Source: OCS116 cluster bacterium AG-435-F03
GTDB lineage: Bacteria; Pseudomonadota; Alphaproteobacteria; MED-G09
Reading direction: 5' to 3'
DNA length: 64,000 nt
Assembly (NCBI GenBank): GCA_003212795.1
Contig: QCOV01000001.1
Location: 339,321-403,320 of the forward strand
The position numbers were made by a program, and so were the translations under genes. The notes under the pieces are model-generated. The model was not told the origin of the DNA. It did not search any database and was given only the letters and a program-made list of their open reading frames with translations. Shown piece by piece: positions 55,809 to 62,993 of this stretch (position 1 is its first letter; each line of letters starts with the position of its first letter).

Positions 55809-56928
55809 ACTAAATCTATCTTTAATATTTTTATTGTTTGCTTTTAATTGTCAGACCTTACTCTCGTTTGATACTTCCGCAAAAAATGTACTTTTAATGG
55901 ATTTTGATACAAATCAAGTTCTATTTTCAAAACATGCAGATAAAAAGATTTACCCTGCATCAATGTCAAAATTAATGACATTATACATTTTATTTGACTC
56001 ATTAGATAAAGGAATAGTCTCATTGGAAGATACATTCTCTGTATCCAGAAATGCATATCAAAAAGAAGGCTCTACAATTTATGCAGAGCTAGAAACAGAA
56101 ATATCTGTTGAGAATTTAATAAAAGGAATTGTTGTATCATCAGGTAATGATGCTTGCGTTATAGTTGCAGAGGCACTTTCTGGTTCGGAAGAAAGCTTTG
56201 CTCAGCAAATGAATTATTATGCCTTGGAAATGGGTTTGAATGATTCTAATTTTAAAAATTCATCCGGTCTTCATGATGTTGATCATTACACTACAGCAGA
56301 AGATCTAGTAAGGCTTGCTAAATTTATTATTACTGATTTTCCGGAATATTATAGTTTTTTCGCTGATAGATCTTTTACATGGAATAATATCACTCAATAT
56401 AACAGGAATAATATATTAAAATCTGATCTTGGAGTCGATGGACTAAAAACTGGTTATACAAGTGAGTCAGGTTTTGGCATTATTATATCTTCAAAAAAAA
56501 ATGATAGAAGGTTAATTGGCTTAGTTACAGGTTTAGATAATATTGATGAAAGAACTACTGAAATAACTAGATTAATTAATTACGGATATCGAGGATTTAA
56601 AGGCTATTCTATCTTTAAAGATAACCAAATAATTGACTATGCAGCAGTTTGGAAGGGAAAAAAAGATAATCTACCATTAATTGTAGCTAATAACTTAGAT
56701 TTATTACTTGATATACCTGGAAGAAGGGGCATTAGAGTTGAATATAAATATTCTGAACCTTTGTATGCCCCTATAACCAAAGGTGATATTATCGGCTCTA
56801 TGGAGATTATTATCCCGGGAAGAAAGAATATTGAAATAAATTTACTTGCTGGAGAAAATATTAATAAAGTTAATTTTTTTACTGGTTTTATAAAATCTTT
56901 TGATTATTTTTTATATAAAGATGAATAA
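55798..56928 (+). CDS. dacC: D-alanyl-D-alanine carboxypeptidase
   Basis: This low-molecular-weight penicillin-binding protein trims the terminal D-Ala of peptidoglycan peptides. The 376-residue protein has a signal peptide, the active-site SMSK in YPASMSKLMTLY near residue 59, SGN in VSSGNDACV near 117, and KTG in DGLKTGYTSESG near 219, followed by a C-terminal beta domain and an amphipathic end that may anchor it to the membrane. It overlaps rlpA by 11 bases. The symbol follows dacC/dacF-type naming. Confidence 0.92.
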   Translation: MKTKLNLSLIFLLFAFNCQTLLSFDTSAKNVLLMDFDTNQVLFSKHADKKIYPASMSKLMTLYILFDSLDKGIVSLEDTFSVSRNAYQKEGSTIYAELETEISVENLIKGIVVSSGNDACVIVAEALSGSEESFAQQMNYYALEMGLNDSNFKNSSGLHDVDHYTTAEDLVRLAKFIITDFPEYYSFFADRSFTWNNITQYNRNNILKSDLGVDGLKTGYTSESGFGIIISSKKNDRRLIGLVTGLDNIDERTTEITRLINYGYRGFKGYSIFKDNQIIDYAAVWKGKKDNLPLIVANNLDLLLDIPGRRGIRVEYKYSEPLYAPITKGDIIGSMEIIIPGRKNIEINLLAGENINKVNFFTGFIKSFDYFLYKDE

Positions 56929-57550
56929 TTTATTTATAACTTTTGAGGGAGGGGATGGCTCAGGTAAATCAACTCAAGTTAATTTATTAAAAGACTATTT
57001 AGACAATTTAAATTTTGAAACAATTAAAACGAGAGAACCTGGAGGAACCCCTTCTGCTGAAATTCTAAGAGATTTACTTACTACCGGAGAGGTAGAAAAA
57101 TGGACTCCTATGTCTGAAGCTCTATTAATGTGGGCTTCAAGATATGAGCATTTAATTCAAGTCATTGAACCCGCTCTCAATTCGGGAAAGAATGTAATTT
57201 GTGATAGATTTTATGACTCAACTTACGCTTATCAAGGAGTAGCTCATAATTTAGGTATTGATAAGATGGAGAAATTAAAAAAAATAATAATTGGAGACAT
57301 TGAGCCTGATGTAACTTTTGTCCTGGATATTGATCCTAAAGTAGGACTTAAAAGATCTCTTGATAGACCTAATCAAGAAAATAGATTTGAAAGTTATAAT
57401 ATTGATTTTCATAATAAAATTAGGAGTGCATTTTTAGAAATAGCCAAAAAAAATAAAAATCGTTGTATTGTTGTTGATGCTTCACTTAATGAACAGGAAA
57501 TTAATAATTTAATTATAACTGTAATTGATAATCTTATAACTGATAAATAA
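56921..57550 (+). CDS. tmk: Thymidylate kinase
   Basis: Tmk phosphorylates dTMP to dTDP. The 209-residue protein has the P-loop FEGGDGSGKST at residues 7-17, TREPGGTPSAE near 38, CDRFYDSTYAYQG near 95, and VLDIDPKVGLKR near 134. The frame is open upstream, but the ATG at 56921 gives the normal N terminus and overlaps the preceding gene by eight bases. It lies next to holB as in many bacteria. Confidence 0.95.
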   Translation: MNNLFITFEGGDGSGKSTQVNLLKDYLDNLNFETIKTREPGGTPSAEILRDLLTTGEVEKWTPMSEALLMWASRYEHLIQVIEPALNSGKNVICDRFYDSTYAYQGVAHNLGIDKMEKLKKIIIGDIEPDVTFVLDIDPKVGLKRSLDRPNQENRFESYNIDFHNKIRSAFLEIAKKNKNRCIVVDASLNEQEINNLIITVIDNLITDK

Positions 57551-57564
57551 GAGGAATAACTAAA

Positions 57565-58536
57565 TTGGATAACCCTATAAAAGAAACATCTAATTTTATT
57601 GGAAATAATAATATTGAAGAATTTATGCTTAATTCAATAAATACCAATAAATTGCATCATGCTTATCTTCTAAGCGGAATAAAAGGTCTAGGTAAAGCAA
57701 CTTTTGCTTATAGGTGCGCAAAATATATTCTTTCAGATACTTTTAAGAAAAATATGAATGTAGATAATTCTGAAAAAGTTTCTAAGTTAATTGAAAGTGA
57801 CAGCCATCCGGATTTTATAGTTCTTAAAAAAGATATCGAAAATGAAAAATCATTAATAGAGATTGATCAAGTAAGAGATTGTATCAATTTTTTTAATCAC
57901 ACTCCAATCTTTGGGGGCTATAAGATTTGCATTATAGACTCTCTTGATGAAATGAACATAAATTCAACAAACGCACTTTTAAAAATACTTGAGGAACCAC
58001 CACAAAATAGTCTTTTTTTTATTATTTCTCATAATAAAGATTCAATAATTCCAACAATAAAATCAAGGTGCCTAAATCTTCAATTTAGAAAATTTTCCAA
58101 TGATGCAATTGAAAGTTTTCTTAAAACAAAAATTTCAATTGATGATGTATACGATCTAAAAGAAATAATAGATTTATCTAATGGCAGTTTTGGAAGGGCT
58201 TTAGAGTTAATAAAGGAAGATTCACAAGAAATAAATTTAAAGATAAGAAAACTATTTACTGAATACTCTGATGAAGATTTATATGAATTGGAGAGTTTCC
58301 TTAGAAGATCAAATAAATTAGATTTGTTTTTTGAGTTATCAATTATAAAGATCGATAAATTAATTAAAGAATTTGCTCTCAAAGAACATAAATACGAAAA
58401 TAAAAAAATAGATAAATTTTTTCATATTAGAGAAAAGATTCAAAAAATTTATTATGAAGGTAAAAAATATAATAATTTAAATAATCATATTATTTTAGAC
58501 TTAATTTTATTAATTAAGAAATCACTATATATTTGA
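57565..58536 (+). CDS. holB: DNA polymerase III delta-prime subunit
   Basis: Delta-prime is part of the clamp loader that places the sliding clamp on DNA. The 323-residue protein has HHAYLLSGIKGLGKATFAYR near residue 31 (P-loop-like), DQVRDCINFF near 104, CIIDSLDEMNINSTNALLKILEEPP near residue 122, and SRCLNLQF near 167. The SRC arginine motif is present. The start is TTG at 57565, preceded by GAGG. Most of the C-terminal half is poorly conserved. Confidence 0.9.
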   Translation: MDNPIKETSNFIGNNNIEEFMLNSINTNKLHHAYLLSGIKGLGKATFAYRCAKYILSDTFKKNMNVDNSEKVSKLIESDSHPDFIVLKKDIENEKSLIEIDQVRDCINFFNHTPIFGGYKICIIDSLDEMNINSTNALLKILEEPPQNSLFFIISHNKDSIIPTIKSRCLNLQFRKFSNDAIESFLKTKISIDDVYDLKEIIDLSNGSFGRALELIKEDSQEINLKIRKLFTEYSDEDLYELESFLRRSNKLDLFFELSIIKIDKLIKEFALKEHKYENKKIDKFFHIREKIQKIYYEGKKYNNLNNHIILDLILLIKKSLYI

Positions 58537-58545
58537 GAAAGACTG

Positions 58546-60078
58546 ATGACTGATTCATTCTATATTAGCACTGCAATATCTTATACCAATGGCTCTCCTC
58601 ATATAGGCCATGCTTATGAGGTAATAGCCGCTGATGTAATTGCAAGGTTTAAAAAATTGGATGGTTATGATGTCTTCTTTTTAACTGGAACCGATGAGCA
58701 TGGTTTAAAGGTTCAACAAAAAGCAAAAGAATTAGGTATTAACCCTAAAGATTTTGTTGATAAAGTATCAAAAGAATTTATTGAATTAGCTAAATCTTTA
58801 AATTGTTCATATAATTATTTTATAAGAACAACTGATGACAGACATAAAAAAAATGTCCATTCAATTTGGAAGAATCTTTCTGATAAAGGGGATATTTATC
58901 TCGATCAATATTCTGGATGGTATTCAATAAGGGATGAGGCATTTTATAACGAAGAAGAATTGGTAAAGTCTGATAATGATTCATATTTGTCACCTAATGG
59001 CAATCCCGTTGAATGGATTGATGAAGAGAGTTATTTCTTTAAATTATCCAAATATGAAAAACAATTATTAGATCTCTATGAAAAAAATAAAAGTTTTATA
59101 CTTCCAAATTCGAGAATGAATGAAATAAAAAATTTTGTCCAATCCGGTCTTAAGGACATTTCTATTTCAAGAAAAAATATTTCTTGGGGAATTCCAGTTG
59201 AAGAGAATAATGAGCACTCCATTTATGTATGGCTTGATGCGTTGACTAATTATATTTCTGCACTTGATTGGTGTGAAGGAAGTAAATCTTTTGATAAATA
59301 TTGGCCTGCCGATATTCACCTTATTGGAAAAGACATCACTAGATTCCATGCAGTTTATTGGCCTGCATTTCTTTTTTCAGCTGGACTTGAAGTTCCTAAA
59401 ATGATTTTTTCTCATGGCTTTCTTCTTAATAAGGGTGAAAAAATATCAAAAAGTGTTGGAAATACTGTAGATCCTATTAAGTTATTAGAGTTATACGGTG
59501 TTGATCAATTAAGGTTTTACTTACTTTCAGCAACTCCATTTGGAAATGACGGTAATTATAGCCATGAACTTATTGTCAATCATTCAAATGCATTATTATC
59601 AAATGATTTAGGAAACCTATCTCAAAGATGCCTTAAAATGGTATTTTCAAAATGTAATGGAAGAATACCTAATAAAGGTGATCTAGATAACAATGATTTA
59701 TCTCTATTAAGTAATGCTTATGATCTATATCAAAAGTCTCTTGAATGTATGGCTGATTATCAGATCCATGCTTATTTAAATTCTATTTTTGATGTTATTT
59801 CGTTGGCAAATAAGTATTTTAGTGACCAAAAACCCTGGGAACTTGATAAAGATAATCCCGATAGAATGCATACTGTTCTATGGGTTACTTGTGAGATCCT
59901 TCGTATTACTTCAATTTTATTGCAACCTGTTATTGTTGATAGTTCCAATAAGCTCTTAGATTTCCTGAATATTGATTCAAAAGAAAGATCTTTTATCAAT
60001 TTAAATTCTAGTTTTGCAGTTAAATCAGGATTGGAGATTAAGGAGCCAGAAGTTATTTTTCCCAAAATTAATTTGTAA
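58546..60078 (+). CDS. metG: Methionyl-tRNA synthetase
   Basis: MetG charges tRNA-Met. The 510-residue class I enzyme has the HIGH-type motif SYTNGSPHIGHAYEV at the N terminus, FLTGTDEHGLKVQ near residue 45, and KMSKS as GEKISKSVG near residue 299. The zinc-knuckle cysteines and the C-terminal tRNA-binding domain of the E. coli enzyme are absent, as in the short alphaproteobacterial form. tatD, which often follows, is missing. Confidence 0.95.
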   Translation: MTDSFYISTAISYTNGSPHIGHAYEVIAADVIARFKKLDGYDVFFLTGTDEHGLKVQQKAKELGINPKDFVDKVSKEFIELAKSLNCSYNYFIRTTDDRHKKNVHSIWKNLSDKGDIYLDQYSGWYSIRDEAFYNEEELVKSDNDSYLSPNGNPVEWIDEESYFFKLSKYEKQLLDLYEKNKSFILPNSRMNEIKNFVQSGLKDISISRKNISWGIPVEENNEHSIYVWLDALTNYISALDWCEGSKSFDKYWPADIHLIGKDITRFHAVYWPAFLFSAGLEVPKMIFSHGFLLNKGEKISKSVGNTVDPIKLLELYGVDQLRFYLLSATPFGNDGNYSHELIVNHSNALLSNDLGNLSQRCLKMVFSKCNGRIPNKGDLDNNDLSLLSNAYDLYQKSLECMADYQIHAYLNSIFDVISLANKYFSDQKPWELDKDNPDRMHTVLWVTCEILRITSILLQPVIVDSSNKLLDFLNIDSKERSFINLNSSFAVKSGLEIKEPEVIFPKINL

Positions 60079-60142
60079 ACGAAAATAGTGACAACTATAA
60101 ATTTTTGTTGTATTGAAGCAACATATTATTGGGAGATGTATT

Positions 60143-60358
60143 TTGGATAAATTCCTTGTTATAGATTTAGAAATGGATTTACGATCTGCAAGAGCTGATT
60201 TTGAAAAAAAGTATATTACTGCTCAAATTAATAATTTTAATGGAAATATAAGTAAAACGGCTAAATTTATAGGGATGGACAGATCAGCATTGCATAGAAA
60301 GTTAAATGATCTAAATATTGGGCCTAAGAAAAAATTGCAAAGTTTAATAAGTAAATAA
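60143..60358 (+). CDS. Stand-alone NtrX-type Fis DNA-binding domain
   Basis: The 71-residue product corresponds only to the C-terminal DNA-binding end of NtrX: SARADFEKKYITAQINNF then NGNISKTAKFIGMDRSALHRKL, which is the helix-turn-helix signature of that family. The receiver and AAA+ domains are absent. TTG at 60143 is chosen because GGGAG (60131-60135) lies seven bases before it; a further upstream TTG at 60113 has no such site. The gene keeps the place of ntrX directly before trkA and hfq. It may be a functional Fis-like regulator; its target is unknown. Confidence 0.75.
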   Translation: MDKFLVIDLEMDLRSARADFEKKYITAQINNFNGNISKTAKFIGMDRSALHRKLNDLNIGPKKKLQSLISK

Positions 60359-60380
60359 CAAACACATAATTGGAAAATAA

Positions 60381-61757
60381 ATGAAGATCATTATTTGTGG
60401 TGCTGGGTTAAGCGGAAGGGCTATTGCTGAAAAATTATCTCAGATTGGTAATGAAGTAACTATTATTGACTCTTCAAAAAAATTAATTGAAAAACTTGGT
60501 AATAAACTTGATATTAGAGGAATTGTTGGTCATGGGGCCCATCCTGATATTCTTGGCGAAGCTGGAGCTGAAGACGCTGAAATGTTGATTTCAGTAACTC
60601 CGTCTGATGAAATAAATATGATGGCTTGCCAGGTTGCGCATTCTCTATTTGAGGTTCCTAAAAGAATTGCAAGAGTAAGGGATAAATCTTACTTGAATCC
60701 TTCTTATCAAGATTTATTTACAAGCTCTAATTTACCAGTGAATATAATAATATCTCCGGAAAAAGAAGTTGCTAAATCAGTATTTAGAAGATTTGAGTTA
60801 CCAGGTGCTTTTGAAAATGTTCCTTTTGGAGATAATAATTTGAGATTTTTGGGTGTAAAGATAAATGACGATTGTCCAATAAAGAATACTGAGATAGGTT
60901 CATTAACTGAATTATTTCCTGATTTAAATACAGTCATCGTTGGTTTAAGAAGAGGTGATGATATAATTACTCCAAAATTTAATGATAAATTATTGGAAAA
61001 TGATCTAGCGTATCTAATTTGTCCAAGCGATTTTGCTGCTAGGACTCTATCAATTTTTGGCCATCAAAATGAACAAGCAAGAAGGATAGTTTTAGTTGGC
61101 GGCGGCTCAATTGGTAAAGAAGTTGGAAACTTAATAGAAAGCAAAATAGACAATATATCTCTTCGTATAATTGAAAAAGATCAAAACACTGCTGATAACC
61201 TATCTGATAAATTTGATAAAAGCTTTGTTATACTTGGATCTGGAATGGATAAAGATATTTTAAATGAAGCTGAAATATCAAATGCAGATATTCTAATAAG
61301 TTTAACAAACAGCGATGAAACCAATTTTATTTCTGCTGCATTTGCAAAAAGTGATGGTTGTGACAGGGTTATAGCCTTGTTAAATAATAAGGATTTTCAA
61401 GGTCTTATAAGATCAGTAGATATAGGCGATTTTTTAGATCCTAAAGCTATAACTGTATCATCTATTTTAAGGCATGTTAGAAGGGGCCATATTAGAAATA
61501 TATATACTTTATCAGATGGGTCAGCAGAGGTAATTGAAGGTGAGGTTTCATCATCATCTGAATTAGTTGGTCCTACAATAGAGGAGCTTCATTTATCAAA
61601 TGGTTTAAGAATTGGTGGTATTTTGAGAGATAAAAATATAATTATGCCAAGAGGTGATACAAAAATAAAAGAAGGTGATTATGTAACAATTTTTTCTACT
61701 CCTGAGAAAATTCATGAAGTTGAACAGTTGTTTAGAGTAAGCGCTAGTTATTATTAA
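60381..61757 (+). CDS. trkA: Trk potassium uptake regulator TrkA
   Basis: TrkA is the cytoplasmic NAD-binding gating subunit of the Trk potassium transporter. The 458-residue protein has two RCK units. The first begins with IIICGAGLSGRAIAEKL (Rossmann motif), and the second with RIVLVGGGSIGKEVGNL near residue 235; each is followed by a TrkA-C domain. The channel subunit TrkH is not in the window. The trkA-hfq order after ntrX is standard for Alphaproteobacteria. Confidence 0.94.
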   Translation: MKIIICGAGLSGRAIAEKLSQIGNEVTIIDSSKKLIEKLGNKLDIRGIVGHGAHPDILGEAGAEDAEMLISVTPSDEINMMACQVAHSLFEVPKRIARVRDKSYLNPSYQDLFTSSNLPVNIIISPEKEVAKSVFRRFELPGAFENVPFGDNNLRFLGVKINDDCPIKNTEIGSLTELFPDLNTVIVGLRRGDDIITPKFNDKLLENDLAYLICPSDFAARTLSIFGHQNEQARRIVLVGGGSIGKEVGNLIESKIDNISLRIIEKDQNTADNLSDKFDKSFVILGSGMDKDILNEAEISNADILISLTNSDETNFISAAFAKSDGCDRVIALLNNKDFQGLIRSVDIGDFLDPKAITVSSILRHVRRGHIRNIYTLSDGSAEVIEGEVSSSSELVGPTIEELHLSNGLRIGGILRDKNIIMPRGDTKIKEGDYVTIFSTPEKIHEVEQLFRVSASYY

Positions 61758-61830
61758 TATTTAAAATATAAATAATTCTAATTTATAATATTAATTTTAT
61801 AAAAGTATTAGCCCAAGGTATATATGCATT

Positions 61831-62049
61831 ATGTTAGATACTACTAATGATGATATAACGCAATTAGATGAAGTAAGCTTTATCAAAGATTTAATAGATC
61901 ATCATAAGTTGGTTACAATTTTCCTAATTAGCGGTATTAAACTTGAAGGCACTATCACCTCCTCCGACTCCAATACTTTAACATTAAAAGGTACGAATAA
62001 TATCCAATTAGTATATAAGCACGCAATTTCTACTATTTTACCTGTTTAA
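61831..62049 (+). CDS. hfq: RNA chaperone Hfq (divergent)
   Basis: Hfq is a hexameric Sm-like RNA chaperone for small-RNA regulation. The 72-residue product has the Sm1 motif with VTIFLISGIKLEGTITSSDS and the conserved Sm2 YKHAIST near the C terminus. By eye alignment with E. coli Hfq the rim arginines 16, 17 and 19 are Ile, Asp and His, Phe42 is Asn, Phe39 is Ser, Gln8 is Glu, and a residue is inserted before Sm2. There is no C-terminal tail. The gene lies after trkA as expected; hflX is missing, and its end overlaps mazG by 17 bases. Confidence 0.88.
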   Translation: MLDTTNDDITQLDEVSFIKDLIDHHKLVTIFLISGIKLEGTITSSDSNTLTLKGTNNIQLVYKHAISTILPV

Positions 62050-62848
62050 TATCTATTTTTGCTTGATTCCATAATTTTTCTAATTCAATTAAATTGCTTT
62101 GATTAAATTTTTTATTTTCTTTCTGAAGTTTTTTTTCAATATAATTTATTCTTTCTGAGAATTTATTGTTTGTTTTTCTTAATGCATTTTCAGGGTCAAT
62201 TTTTAATTTACGTGATAAATTTATAACTGAGAAAATTAAATCACCAATTTCTTCTTCTATTGCCTCCTTTTTTTGTTGAATTAATGCAATTTCAAGTTCA
62301 TTTTTTTCCTCCTCTATTTTTTTTAAGGTATCTTTGGGTTTTTTCCAATCAAAGCCATTTTCGGAGGCTCTTTTTTGTAACTTCAGCGATCTAGTCATTG
62401 CGGGAAAATTTTTTGGGATATCATCAAGCATGCCGATATTACCTTTAGCTATTCTTTCCTGTTGCTTGATATTGACCCAATTTTTTTCAATTTGTTTTTT
62501 TGAGTTTGTATTAGAATCTTTTTCAAATACATGAGGATGCCTTCTTATTAATTTTTCATATAAATTATCTATTACATCTATTATACTAAAATTACCTTTT
62601 TCATTATTAATTTCGCTATGAAAAATAACCTGGAATAATAAATCTCCTAATTCTTCACATAAAGCTTCATTATCATTATTCTCTATTGCCTCAACAACCT
62701 CGTAAGCTTCTTCAATACAGTAACTTTTTATACTATTAGAATCTTGATCTTTATCCCATTCGCATCCAGTTTTTGGATCTCTTAAAGCAGACATAATTTC
62801 AAGAATTTTAACAAAAGATTTACCTGTATTTTTATCTATTTTAATCAT
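62033..62848 (-). CDS. mazG: Nucleoside triphosphate pyrophosphohydrolase MazG
   Basis: MazG hydrolyses (d)NTPs to monophosphates and pyrophosphate, removing aberrant nucleotides. The 271-residue protein has two MazG domains: DPKTGCEWDKDQ then EEAYEVVEAIENND and EELGDLLFQVIFHSEI near residues 23-78, with RRHPHVFE near 98, and a second EEEIGDLIFSVINLSRKL near residue 197. It is convergent with hfq. Other Alphaproteobacteria have hflX between hfq and mazG. Confidence 0.94.
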   Translation of the reverse strand: MIKIDKNTGKSFVKILEIMSALRDPKTGCEWDKDQDSNSIKSYCIEEAYEVVEAIENNDNEALCEELGDLLFQVIFHSEINNEKGNFSIIDVIDNLYEKLIRRHPHVFEKDSNTNSKKQIEKNWVNIKQQERIAKGNIGMLDDIPKNFPAMTRSLKLQKRASENGFDWKKPKDTLKKIEEEKNELEIALIQQKKEAIEEEIGDLIFSVINLSRKLKIDPENALRKTNNKFSERINYIEKKLQKENKKFNQSNLIELEKLWNQAKIDIKQVK

Positions 62849-62927
62849 TATTTACCTTATTTGTTCTAATATTTATCATTTATACCTTAATTTAATATTA
62901 CTTATTGTTTATTTTATTTTCATAAAA

Positions 62928-62957
62928 TTGACATAAAATATATATAAATGCTATTAT
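62928..62957 (+). promoter_or_regulatory. Candidate sigma-70 promoter for the TonB-dependent receptor
   Basis: A perfect TTGACA (62928-62933) is followed after 18 bases by TATTAT (62952-62957). It lies in the 145-base gap between divergent mazG and the receptor gene, giving a predicted leader of about 30 bases that holds GGGGG at 62985-62989. No Fur-box-like palindrome was recognised. Confidence 0.55.
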
Positions 62958-62993
62958 CTCTTTGATTTAAAATAAAAAAATGATGGGGGTCAT

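Noticed and set aside
60113-60142. Upstream TTG start for the NtrX-like domain gene
   Set aside because: It would add ten residues but has no Shine-Dalgarno; GGGAG sits seven bases before the TTG at 60143, which is the better start.
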